A stretch of DNA of 64,000 bases from Albugo candida (Eukaryota; Oomycota; Peronosporomycetes; Albuginales): contig JBDOQK010000083.1 of assembly GCA_040437565.1 (NCBI GenBank), positions 1-64,000 of the forward strand. The letters are read 5' to 3'. The notes below the pieces were generated by a model. It had not been told where the DNA came from, made no database searches, and was given only the letters and a program-made list of their open reading frames with translations. Numbering within the stretch: the first letter of the stretch is position 1; the number at the start of each line of letters is the position of its first letter. The position numbers and the translations under genes were made by a program. Positions 1 through 10,062 of this stretch are shown here, piece after piece.

Positions 1-7
1 GCCTCGG

Positions 8-62
<55 letters not shown>

Positions 63-73
63 GGGTCGCGGCA
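1..73 (+). tRNA. tRNA-Phe (anticodon GAA)
   Basis: The cloverleaf can be read directly: D-arm with TAGCTCAGTTGGGAGAG, anticodon loop CTGAAGA with GAA, variable loop AGGTC and T-arm GGTTCGATCC. The acceptor stem pairs 1-7 with 66-72 with one T-C mismatch and one G-T wobble. The discriminator is A at 73. No intron and no encoded CCA. The window starts exactly at its 5' end, so upstream sequence is unseen. Confidence 0.93.
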
Positions 74-95
74 ATTTATCGTCTGCTCCGTTTTT

Positions 96-138
96 CTTGC
101 CTACCCGGTAATATTCCTATATCTACCGGGTAGGCAAG
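96..138. repeat. Perfect 15-bp inverted repeat behind tRNA-Phe
   Basis: Positions 96-110 and 124-138 are exact reverse complements (CTTGCCTACCCGGTA and its complement) around a 13-nt AT-rich loop. The repeat starts 22 bp after the tRNA, just after a short T run. It could be a strong hairpin in a read-through transcript, a small structured RNA or a protein-binding palindrome. No family is recognised. Confidence 0.7.
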
Positions 139-574
139 CAGTCATTATGATTTTCGTTGTCTTATCCTGCAATTGTGTGAAGGGTGAGTCCACTTGTGTA
201 AATAAGTATGGCAATCGCTTCAACCTGGTATTTTGAGTCAGTAAGCAGCAGAGAGTCCTTCACATTGTCACCAGATATTAAATATCTTCATTCTCACGTT
301 TTTTTTTTGTGGGATATGCGCATATCTTTAGGTCATCGGCGTTAACATTTGTATATTTTATAGCAAGAAGCTATGATGAGCTGTATCTACTAATGATATC
401 TCTGTCAGTAGTTCCACCCGTCAACCGTCAGAAAAGGTAATGACTGCTCGCTGTGTCGTTATACAGAAACTTTGTTCAGACTTTAAGTAACGTATTGAAA
501 CAGTTCTAATTTCTACTTTTAACTCTGTCTTATCAATCAATCAAAATCAAGTACCGCTATTCTTTCTATAATAA
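139..574. other. Intergenic, upstream of anoctamin gene
   Basis: No ORF with coding character and no RNA gene is seen. It contains a run of nine T near 300 and probably the promoter and 5' UTR of the anoctamin gene. Confidence 0.5.
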
Positions 575-3500
575 ATGTCGACAAGCGACACAACACATCA
601 CATAACCTCATCCTATAAACTGTTTCCTCCTTTTCCCTTCAGCGACGCATCCTCACACACTCACAAAGTTGAGGACATCAATTACATTGCCTCCAACGAC
701 ATCAAAGGTCCTCAATTTGATCTAACGATAGGTATCATGCTGTCCCCAAAAGCCGACGAAGACACCCACGAAATGCAGATGGAAGATACAACTTCTCACT
801 CCGAAAATCCACTCAATAGACGTGCAATTGCACAAAAGCCATTTGTTCCAACAACGACAACCATAGTATCTGAGTACTCGTCAGTAATGAGGAGAAAAGA
901 TTCAGGGCGCTCTCCTCATTTTTACGACGCGATGAGTACTCCTGGAGACACAGGCAATGGAATTGGGACACCACGCACCCAAATTGTGACTGAAGTAGCG
1001 ACTCCTTTTGGGATGTTGATGCCCAAGCCTGAGTGTACGACCAATACAAAACAATGTCCAATGCTGGACTCACTCGTCCGATCTCATATTTCCATTCAGG
1101 AGACTCAGAAGTATACATTTGCGGTCGTATTGAAGACACAGAATCAGGTCGTCTCACTTGTAAGACAACGATCTAAAGATGGAGCTTCTATTGGACTCAA
1201 CTTGACCAGTCAGATTGCCAAGCTTCAGGAAAAATGTGTACGTCGACTCGTGCAAGCAGGTCTCGGAGTTTGTATCTTGGACAATGATACACCCGTTGAT
1301 GAAAAGCACGCAGAGATCAAGCAGAATAGTCGTAATTTGTGTATTCTGATCAATCCGAAGAAAGACCCTGAGCTGCTCATCCACGAATTCAAACGAGAAA
1401 TTGATGAGATTTCAATCAAACAAGGAGAAGCGATCGATCGGATAGGCGAAGAATCGCTCGATACTATCAAAGGAATGTGTTTTTCTCCCGCATTGGAACT
1501 CCAATTGACACAAAACATTATTCAAAATGCATTTCGAGACTACGATATCGAAGACTGGGTGGTTTCTTGTGACAATTTATTGACAGTTCGTGACATGGTG
1601 CAAGACTGCTTCCCTCTACACGATCGAAAATTCAATCGTGCATTCTTCCACGAGTATCAGAAACAGACGCTGGTATTTGGAGTGAGAAACACTACAAGAG
1701 ACAATCAGCATCGTTGGGCAGTTGAAGAGCTTCGGCTTCATTTTGGCGAGCGGGTTGCTTTCTTATTTGCTTTCATGCACATTTACACAAAACTGCTAAT
1801 GCCGTTGATGCTTATCACTTGTGGTTACTATCTGTCGATGCGATTTTTACACGGATACGTATGGCGAACGTATTTGCGCGGTCTCGCAATCATTGGTATT
1901 TGTGTGTCGTGTGTGTGGGCACCGACGTTTCTTTTGTGTTGGGAACGTGAAACGTGTCTTCTCGTTGAGAAATGGAATCTCACGCGATACAAAAATACTG
2001 TTTTTGAGAAAAATGATTCAAATCCATCGTTTCAATACATTTGGAAGCGGAATGCGATTACGAATGAGATGGAAAAAGTGCCTAAAAAGCGAAATGTATA
2101 TCTTATTCAAGTGACTATGCTCTTGTACGTTGGATTTAGTGCCATCATTCAATGCATTTGCCTTCTTCCATTCATACAGTGGTACGTGTACGCAAAGCAG
2201 GCGCCAACGTGCTCGGCATGTCATTCCTCCAACAATCACTCTTACCCGTGTATTTGGTTCATGACGTGCTTTACAGCCGAATCTTCACGGCTCGGCACCG
2301 ATCGGTGGATGTACATTTTATCGCAAGGAGTCATTTTGGGGCTTTTGATTGATATTTTCTTTTTCGAATTATTTAATTGGATTTCCGAAAAGTTTGTGCA
2401 ATGGGAAAATTGTGTGAAAAAATCAGAATACGAAAATCGTTTGATTCATCGGCGCTTTGTTTTCGTATGGAGCAATTGGTTTTTCTGGTTCCTTTTCCTT
2501 GCGTTTGTGTACCTTCCTTTCGGTAAGGAGTTTATGATGGCGTTGAAGAAGTCTCCATTGCAGTGGCTTGCGCCTTACGACTTTGATCCGACTTTCTTGA
2601 CGCTTGACACGTTATTTGTGACTCCGCTGGTAGTAACTCAGCTACTTAACATGTTACTGGAAACGATCGTGCCGTATCTCGTTCGAAAGTGGCGCGGGAA
2701 GCCGATTTTCTACAAGAAGAGTTTGCTGCTTACGACGTGTATTTTTCTGCGAAGTATAGCGAATCGATGGAAGCGATCGGCAGACGAGGACAATCCCGTC
2801 GAAACGGATGGAAATAGATACAAGTGCATAGTGCTTAGCGCTAAACGATTAGTAGCGGCTGTGAAGCAGAAGACGAATTTTCAAGTGGCAGTGTTAATGA
2901 AATCGGATGATTGCAATCAGTATACAGCACATGAGATTATTGCCGAATCAAAATTGCCAGTGTTTGAACCGGTATACGACTATTTGGATGCGTGTATACA
3001 ATTCTCTTATGTTGTGATGTTTACTGTTGTGTGGCCTTTGCTCCCTCTCCCAGCTTTTATAAACAATCTTCTCGAAGTGCGTGGTGATGCATTCCGCCTT
3101 TTATTCGCGCATCGTCGCCCAATGCCGCGGAGAGATACGTCGATTGGAGAATGGACCACAGTCTTATCGTATGCGAACAATATCGGTATTGCTGTGGTCG
3201 CCGCTCTCATCGTCATATATCATTTAGGGTACATTCTCACTTTGTGTGACTTCACATTTTCGGATGGTCACGTAGTCCCATTCAGTACAATCAATCAGAC
3301 ACTTGTTTCGGATCCCGTAGCGTGTCAGAGGCAGATTGGTGCTATGGAGGAGTACGCTATTGTGAATCAGATTGTTCTGTTTGTTGTTTTGGAGCATATT
3401 GGATTTTGTATCAAGTATTTGATTTTACAACTGGAGAAAAAACCTTTTCAAATACGAAATGCCGCCTATCAGCGTCTCAAACAAATTCAAGATCTTACTG

Positions 3501-3931
3501 GGAAACAAAGTGCCAAAACAGCCCAATTTAAGTATATTTGTGCATTAAAGCGATTGTACGAAAAACACGATCCTGAAAACGTTTGTTATTTGGGAGAGGT
3601 GGAACTGATCGAGTTTCTTGCCGATTGGCTGTGTAAGCATCCTTCGGACTTGCAGCCGTCTTCCAGTATCATCTTTCGCTATATGGACAAGGCCGGGATT
3701 GGAGGGATTCCGTTCGCTACGTGTTGTCTCATGCTCCAGCACGTGCAACACGATCGATTCTTCTCGTGTTTGTTGGGGATATATGATTCATGCAACTCTC
3801 AGTGGATTGAGACAATAAAAGGCACAACAGACGCGCTTGAATTTAGAGAGACAATGAACCGAATGTCAGCATGTCGTGAGAGCAGCGGTACGCTGTCTCG
3901 AGACTCGTCCTTCTTCCCAGTGACTCCGTAA
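575..3931 (+). CDS. Anoctamin (TMEM16) family membrane protein
   Basis: A single-exon 1118-residue protein. The first ~380 residues are cytosolic, with a Ser/Thr-rich start. From about residue 390 comes the anoctamin membrane domain, beginning with HLHFGE-like text and YTKLLMPL, then several hydrophobic helices. The most diagnostic stretch is around residues 800-880: FTVVWPLLPLPAFINN followed by a polar charged segment (EVRGDAFRLLFAHRRP) and IGEWTTVLSYANNIG, which matches the conserved core of anoctamins. Family members are calcium-activated ion channels or phospholipid scramblases of the plasma membrane or ER. Which activity this one has cannot be read by eye. The C-terminal ~200 residues are cytosolic and not recognised. 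The start is the first ATG of the frame, preceded by AT-rich sequence. Confidence 0.9.
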   Translation: MSTSDTTHHITSSYKLFPPFPFSDASSHTHKVEDINYIASNDIKGPQFDLTIGIMLSPKADEDTHEMQMEDTTSHSENPLNRRAIAQKPFVPTTTTIVSEYSSVMRRKDSGRSPHFYDAMSTPGDTGNGIGTPRTQIVTEVATPFGMLMPKPECTTNTKQCPMLDSLVRSHISIQETQKYTFAVVLKTQNQVVSLVRQRSKDGASIGLNLTSQIAKLQEKCVRRLVQAGLGVCILDNDTPVDEKHAEIKQNSRNLCILINPKKDPELLIHEFKREIDEISIKQGEAIDRIGEESLDTIKGMCFSPALELQLTQNIIQNAFRDYDIEDWVVSCDNLLTVRDMVQDCFPLHDRKFNRAFFHEYQKQTLVFGVRNTTRDNQHRWAVEELRLHFGERVAFLFAFMHIYTKLLMPLMLITCGYYLSMRFLHGYVWRTYLRGLAIIGICVSCVWAPTFLLCWERETCLLVEKWNLTRYKNTVFEKNDSNPSFQYIWKRNAITNEMEKVPKKRNVYLIQVTMLLYVGFSAIIQCICLLPFIQWYVYAKQAPTCSACHSSNNHSYPCIWFMTCFTAESSRLGTDRWMYILSQGVILGLLIDIFFFELFNWISEKFVQWENCVKKSEYENRLIHRRFVFVWSNWFFWFLFLAFVYLPFGKEFMMALKKSPLQWLAPYDFDPTFLTLDTLFVTPLVVTQLLNMLLETIVPYLVRKWRGKPIFYKKSLLLTTCIFLRSIANRWKRSADEDNPVETDGNRYKCIVLSAKRLVAAVKQKTNFQVAVLMKSDDCNQYTAHEIIAESKLPVFEPVYDYLDACIQFSYVVMFTVVWPLLPLPAFINNLLEVRGDAFRLLFAHRRPMPRRDTSIGEWTTVLSYANNIGIAVVAALIVIYHLGYILTLCDFTFSDGHVVPFSTINQTLVSDPVACQRQIGAMEEYAIVNQIVLFVVLEHIGFCIKYLILQLEKKPFQIRNAAYQRLKQIQDLTGKQSAKTAQFKYICALKRLYEKHDPENVCYLGEVELIEFLADWLCKHPSDLQPSSSIIFRYMDKAGIGGIPFATCCLMLQHVQHDRFFSCLLGIYDSCNSQWIETIKGTTDALEFRETMNRMSACRESSGTLSRDSSFFPVTP

Positions 3932-4113
3932 TGCTGTCGCATTCATTCTGACCAACCGGCGTGTGAAGTTGTCTTGCAAGCTCAGTCCCATAGTTTACCT
4001 TAGTCTCAACTTCAACTGTAGCGTCCATCAAAAAGAGAAACGTTTCAGGAAAGAAGCACAGATCTTATTTTTCATACAAGTGAAAGGATTGAAAATTGAT
4101 ACAAATTGGTACA

Positions 4114-4278
4114 ATGTCGGGTCGTCAATCTTCAGCGAATAATCGATCAAATCAATTGAATCCAAACAACTCTGAATATCGGGGATCAGGGTCCAGAGAA
4201 TACTCTCAAAGTGAGAGAAACAACTATTCGCGACAAGTGAACCCAAATGATTCGACGTATGCGAAATCGCGTGGATGA
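4114..4278 (+). CDS. Tiny polar protein with two NPN(N/D)S motifs
   Basis: A 54-residue ORF starting MSGRQSSANN and ending AKSRG. It is rich in Asn, Ser, Arg and Gln, with no hydrophobic segment. It carries two related motifs, NQLNPNNSEY and RQVNPNDSTYAKSRG, so it looks like two imperfect repeats. Short proteins with NPNN-x-Y-xxSRG-like motifs occur in several protists, but I know of no assigned function. It lies between the convergent anoctamin and ATG12 genes. The repeat suggests selection on the protein, but it could be a chance ORF. Confidence 0.5.
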   Translation: MSGRQSSANNRSNQLNPNNSEYRGSGSREYSQSERNNYSRQVNPNDSTYAKSRG

Positions 4279-4397
4279 GTGAGTCAGAAAACAGTCTGTA
4301 ACTCGTAAATATATGTTATTCCGTAGCGAAATGTCTCTGCGTTCAATGTTTGTCGTGTTAAGAGTTGTTGTCAACACAAAACCTGACTGCAAATTCA

Positions 4398-4868
4398 CTA
4401 TCCCCACGCGTGTGTGAGACTGTAATTGAGAATCAGTACATTGTCGATGCTGAAGCACTATTCATTGATTGCATCAGCGTACGTGTTACAAGCAGTTGGA
4501 AACGTGTACCTTTGCCAAATCGAAAAGAAGCTGATCCGGAGCAGGCGCAAACGCTCTGTTACAATACAAAAACTACATAATGTTAGTCACTTACAAACAT
4601 TCTGAAAAAAACATACCAATGCGTCGGAATCTCTTAATTGAAGCTGTTTGCGCAGAAAATCATAAACCTGCAGAAACGTTAGCAGTTCACTACACGTTAT
4701 AACGAACGCAACATACAACGCTCAATGTGTCATTCGCATTGATAGTAAACTTTGTCTTTTGAAGGAGAGGCGCATTTCCAACAGCCACAAACTGCAACGT
4801 CACTGAAAAACGTCAGTCTTTATCCGTTTACAACACACTTGTCCACCTTTGGCGTTGTCTGCGCTCAT
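4398..4868 (-). CDS. ATG12: Autophagy ubiquitin-like protein ATG12
   Basis: Five small exons: 4847-4868, 4720-4802, 4617-4667, 4510-4572, 4398-4457. The introns are 44, 52, 44 and 52 nt, all GT..AG, and the spliced length is 279 nt (92 residues). The product matches the ATG12 ubiquitin fold: VTLQFVAVGNAPLL near the start, VYDFLRKQL in the helix, RAFAPAPDQ (family: SFAPSPDQ), then CFSIDNVLILNY and the terminal THAWG. The last Gly is the residue joined to ATG5 by ATG7 and ATG10 in autophagosome formation. Only about seven residues precede the fold, so the long N-terminal extension of animal and yeast ATG12 is absent. The ATG lies 23 bp after the stop of the dynein gene on the same strand. All exons are below the usual ORF-length cut-off, so automatic annotation may miss it. 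Confidence 0.9.
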
Positions 4869-4891
4869 CTTCCGCCACGTTTCGCACCTTT

Positions 4892-5733
4892 TTATAGCGA
4901 TGTCTCAAGGGCCTGCGCAAAACGCTGAAGCTGTGTATTTCGTAGACGCAGTGCTCGAACGTGTATTTGATGCTTTTTAGCTCTTTTCTCCGCAGATTGC
5001 GTCATTTCCAATTCGAGAAACTAAACTCTCAAATTACATTTCTATCCAGTTCTGCGAGTGGAACGTACCTTTAAACGGCGAACGTACTTATCTTTCGTTT
5101 CTGTCAGTCTTTCCTTTTCAGACCTCAATGCCGACGGACTATCCGGCTCCCAGTCGGTCGTAAATGGCGCGTGGAGACTGTCATGATACAATGTCTGATA
5201 CATCGACATTTTCATGCGCATCTCATCTCGCACACGAAGCAATAAAAGTCCCTGTTCGGAGCACTGACAGGCTACTTGTCGAATCATCTCATCTAACAGA
5301 GTGAATGTTTTGTCACTAAAAGACATCAAAACGCACCAAACGCTTGCAAAAATAACTTTTCCCGAATCGAACAAATGGGACGCCAACGAGCTTGCTGCGT
5401 CACGAGGAGCCTGTCGAGCAACTGATGGTATCGAATCACACCTTGTCTGGATACCAGTTCACGTGAGACCAATCTCTGCCACTTTTCCCACGGCCTTTCA
5501 CTTGTCATCCACGTCCTACAAGCAATCTCAGTAATCGTCGGATAATTGCATACCCCGTACTTTGGAGGTAAGAGCGCATTTATAATCTCTCGGGGAATAT
5601 CACTTGGACCCACCACCTCATTCTCCCTTCTTTCCGCATCCTTTTGCTCCTCGCATTTGATTGCGACTTCCGCGTCGCAGTATGTAAAATCATAAAACGC
5701 CTTCAGATCGCATTTACTTCCGTCCGCGTCCAT
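4892..5733 (-). CDS. DNALI1: Axonemal dynein light intermediate chain p28
   Basis: Three exons (5337-5733, 5069-5292, 4892-5020; introns 44 and 48 nt) encode 249 residues, close to the family's ~255. Diagnostic text: INALLPPKYG, then a Leu/Gln-rich segment ending QQARWRPICSIREKLF (family: RQARETGICPVRRELY), DEMIRQVACQCSEQGLLLLRVRDE and YQTLYHDS, followed by a coiled coil to the end. The family anchors inner-arm dyneins in motile cilia. Its presence implies flagellate zoospores. The first intron was placed by the fit of QAF/DEMIRQV to the family. It sits 23 bp upstream of ATG12 in the same direction. Confidence 0.92.
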
Positions 5734-5804
5734 GAGTCAGCAGCGATATAAATAGAAAATCGACAAAATCGACAAAATACATTCATTCATTCAATCACAT
5801 CAAA

Positions 5805-7724
5805 TTACTTGACGGAACATTTACTTCGGAATTGAGGAGTGAGAACATCTTCAGTTTCGTCAGTTGACACTTTGTGTTTGGGAGGTTTCATGGGCGCAGT
5901 GGGCTGTCGTTGCGGCAACAATCCCTTCAGCTTTTCCTCATTCAAAATTTTTACTTTCATACGCAATCGACTTCCAAAATCCTCATCAACTTTGTCCATA
6001 TGTCCCAACATTCTCGACTGCACTTCCATGCTCGCGTTTGTCAACGCCCCAGCGATATTGGAAGTGAGTCTGTTTCTCGCGTCATCGTCCAACACCTTTT
6101 GGTAAAAGACCCGCGCTTGGGAGTAATTATCGTCTTCAGCAGTCTCATATTTATCGACCACGCTGAAATTCCCGCTATACGCTTGGACTCGTTCTGTTTG
6201 TGATTCTTGAGGGCCATTAAGGCTATTGGGATAATGCCCTACCTGATTGTAGTGATTCCCATCCACACGAAGCACTCCGTCGATCTGGTAATTATTGATA
6301 TCCACAAGCGGTTGATTTACTGGAATCTGATGCATATTTGCTCCAATTCGATGGTACTGCGTATCAGTGTATGAGAACAATCTCCCTTGAAGCACCTTGT
6401 CGGTTGACGCGCCAATACCCGGGACAAAACGTGCGGGAGAAAATGCCATTTGCTCCACTTCAGCGAAATAATTGATCGGATTTCGATTGAAAACTAATCG
6501 ACCGACTTCAATCAGTGGGAATTCTTTGTGTGGCCACACTTTTGTCACATCGAAGGGATCAAATGTCTGTTCAGCGACTTGTCCGGGTTTCATCACTTGT
6601 ATGTACAACGTCCATGTTGGATAATTTTTCGACGCAATGGCTTCGAATAGATCGCGTAACGCGTAGTCAGCATCAAGCCCTCCAATTCGCTGAGCTTCTT
6701 CATCGGTCAAATTACGAATTCCTTGGTCGGATTTGTAGTGATATTTTACGTACACGAGCTCTCCATTGGCATTCACGTTGGTGAACGTATTACTTCCAAA
6801 TCCGTCCATGTAACGNNNNNNNNNNNNNNNNNNNNNNNNNNNNNNNNNNNNNNNNNNNNNNNNNNNNNNNNNNNNNNNNNNNNNNNNNNNNNNNNNNNNN
6901 NNNNNNNNNNNNNNNATTTTTCGACGCAATGGCTTCGAATAGATCGCGTAACGCGTAGTCAGCATCAAGCCCTCCAATTCGCTGAGCTTCTTCATCGGTC
7001 AAATTACGAATTCCTTGGTCGGATTTGTAGTGATATTTTACGTACACGAGCTCTCCATTGGCATTCACGTTGGTGAACGTATTACTTCCAAATCCGTCCA
7101 TGTAACGATATCCATCGGGGATACCACGGTCCGAGAAGAGCCATAAGACTTGATGAATCGATTCCGGGCGTAAAGAAAAAAAGTCCCAAACGAGGTTGTT
7201 GTCCCTCAAATGGGTCTGTGGGTTCCTCTTGAGCACATGGAATAGAGACGGGAAGAGAATTGGGTCGCGGATGAAAAAAATCGGCGTATTGTTGCCGACA
7301 AGATTCCAATTGCCCTGGAAATCGAGTGAGACGTTTGCGTCACATTCACGTCACATACCTCTTCGGTGTAGAATTTGAGCGCCATTCCCCGAACATCACG
7401 AACGCTGTCGGGACTACCGGATTCCAAAGTCGCCTGAGAGAATCTCACGGCCAATGGTGTTCGTTTTCCGACATGAGAAAATAATTTCGCCTTGCAATAT
7501 TTTGTGATTTCAGAACTTGTGACTTCAAAATACCCAAACGCTCCGGCTCCTTTAGCGTGGACCACACGTTCAGGCACACGTTCTCGATCGAAATGCGATA
7601 AATGATCGTAAAAAGCGAAATCTTCGAGTAAAATGGGGCCGTGCGGTCCTGCAGTCAGTGATGCGGTGAGTCCATGACGTGGTATGGGTGCTCCGTGTGG
7701 GAATGTTGCAACAGGGGCTTTCAT
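5805..7724 (-). CDS. Catalase (haem, clade-3 type)
   Basis: Two exons: 7359-7724 and 5805-7314, with a 44-nt intron after KFYTEE, joined to GNWNLVGNN. Active-site features are present: [20 protein letters not shown] with the catalytic His, [11 protein letters not shown] with the distal Asn region, and [12 protein letters not shown] with the Tyr that ligates haem iron. The enzyme converts hydrogen peroxide to water and oxygen. The gene is broken only by the assembly: gap 6816-6915 is flanked by an exact 192-bp repeat (6624-6815 = 6916-7107). With gap and one copy removed the protein is 527 residues, the usual length. The C-terminus is CSVK, not a clear peroxisomal SKL-type signal. The first ATG is followed at once by conserved sequence. 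Confidence 0.95.
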
Positions 7725-8450
7725 TCTTGCGTTTGGAAGAAGGAAAAATGACTACTTGTTGTATTGGCGTGACATTTTGATAGAAAGGAACGCATGCATA
7801 GTCTCAATTGTCGCAGAGAATGGCATTACGTGCCTGCAGTTTCTCATAAGCGATATCAACCGTCTAACGACTATGTAGTGAATGCAAGCGCAAAGTAATT
7901 ATACCCTAAAGAACAAATATACCTTTTGAAATGAGTACTTTACCGGAATTATGACGTATTGAAAGCGAATGTCCGACAGTCCACAGGTTCCATTTTCATT
8001 CCATTAAAACGCGTTGATGAGTATCAGATGCGTATGAATAGAATCACCCACGATGCGCTGTGACGTATGAAGTAGTTATCGTTTTATCGGCTTCTTTATC
8101 ATAAGATGAGATCAGAAGCCGTTCTCTGTAAGTGCATAAGTAAGGCGTTTTTTTACAGCAGTAACACCTATACGACAAAAAGAAGCTACGTTTTTTATAA
8201 CACTTTTTGATAGAAAACAAATTCTCTGCACTTGTCGTATGTACGTGTTGCAACGTGCAGCACGAACAGCGATACATAAACTTGCGAAAGGAAAAACGCT
8301 TGACAATTTATAAACTGATAAATATTATTAATCAATCAATCTGCGTCATCGTGGACATTTTAACACGCTGCCGTGGAAGCAAAAGCGTGTCATTCATTTT
8401 GTCGCAAGTCGACGACTCTCCTCATGAACACACACAGGAGCGATGAGGAG
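7725..8450. other. Divergent promoter region, catalase / CCT gene
   Basis: No convincing gene is visible. Short ORFs on both strands lack family resemblance. The region should hold the promoters of the divergently transcribed catalase and CCT-motif genes. Confidence 0.4.
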
Positions 8451-9888
8451 ATGTCCGATATACCCATTGTCAACGTCAAAGTAGAAGATCCATCGCTTTC
8501 CTGCAAGAAAACATCACCGATTCGCAGCCCAAAAAAAGAAGAAATTTCCGATGGGAAGTGCGAAATCAGCGGAAATAGCTCCTTGCAGTCGAGAAACGTA
8601 CACAATAACAGGAAGGATACGCTCGGCTGGATAGGCGATGATTTTCTTGGAATGATTTCACACACACCGCCCGCATTTTCGCCGGGAAGCTTGACCATGC
8701 CAATGACAAAGCGCGGAAGGAGCGGAAGTATCTCAAGTCGATTGCTGAGCGCGTCGGATTTGGAAGGAAAAGGATTAATCGATACCAAGCAGAAAGGTGT
8801 GATGAAGGTACGAGTTTGTATTGAGGCTGCTTGATGCAACATTACTGACCGAATAAACTGCAGGATTTAATTATTAGTGGCGATGAAGCATTACAGAAAG
8901 CATTAGAAAAGTTTGATGCTGGCGATACGACATCGCTGGAAGCTTTATTGGACAGCGGCAGATTGAATAGAAGAACTTCATCAGTTGACATATTGGACGA
9001 TTTGGATTTAGGTTTCTTAAATGTTGGTTCATTAGGCGACACACCCAAACATGAGGTACTGTTCTTACTTTCGAGTCACATTCCCGCTAAATGATGTTGT
9101 AGGATCAATTCCCACCGACAACACGGAATCAGACATTGGATGATTGGGACGAACTTGGAATTTTTGAACCATCCTTCACCGACGCATCCTCCCGCGATCT
9201 TATGGAAGGAGATTTCTATGGCTCGTCTTTAGGAGCGTCGTTATCCAATTCACTTCCGTCTTTGGGCCTCGGAATCACACCACCAGCGGTTTTTGGGCTA
9301 GGAGAAGAATTTTTAGACTCGCATTCCAACAGTAAGAAGAAAATAGAAAAAGAAGAGCGATTGCAAGAAAGCAAGGAGCAGCATAGGAAGCGTCCACAAT
9401 CCGGTTCCAAGTCGGTTCTGAAACATGGAGATACAACTTTAGCAAGCGCTATGGGAAATTCGTTAGCGTCAATGAGTTTGGCAAATAGCGCGAACAATAA
9501 ACCATCAAGTTCCAGACCCATTGGCATCCCAGGTACATCCGGTGGCTCATCTGCACGCACACATTACGCCGAGAATTCGATCGCTGCGGCCGGTGCAGTT
9601 CCGCATGCAAATCATAACACAGTTTGTAACGGTATAACATCTGTTAACGTTACAGGGGTGCGAAATAACGATACAAACAAAGAGCAGCGATTTGTGGGCG
9701 CGTATTCGCCGGAATCGAGACAGAAACGGATTCAGAACTTTTTAGACAAGCGACAGAAACGTGTTTGGAGAAAGGAGGTGAAATATGACGTGCGAAAAAA
9801 TTTTGCAGACTCGCGATTGCGTGTCAAAGGTCGTTTTGTGAAGAAAGAAGATGAACAGCTATTACGTGAATTGATGAGCTTTACTTAA
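8451..9888 (+). CDS. CCT-motif (CONSTANS-like) regulatory protein
   Basis: Three exons: 8451-8807, 8864-9055 and 9103-9888 (introns 56 and 47 nt), 444 residues. The body is Ser-rich and acidic with no recognised domain. The last ~55 residues are a CCT motif: SPESRQKRIQNFLDKRQKRV, then VKYDVRKNFADSRLRVKGRF, which keeps the basic residues and the final R-x-KGRF block of plant CO/TOC1 proteins. In plants the CCT motif carries nuclear import and DNA or partner binding, so this is probably a nuclear regulator. The start is MSDIPIVN; an upstream in-frame ATG at 8424 gives nine extra residues. No B-box zinc finger is seen. Confidence 0.85.
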
Positions 9889-10062
9889 TTGGCGAATTTA
9901 GTGTGAATACAATACTTTTTCATTTTCGTAAGGACCTCTATAGAATTATGTCGAGCTACTGCTGGTATCTACTATACGTATCCTGTTCAATATGATATAT
10001 TAACCTTGTCACATGAACGGATGGGCTCCCAATTCACTGTGTAACTTTATTCAAGGAGCTCG

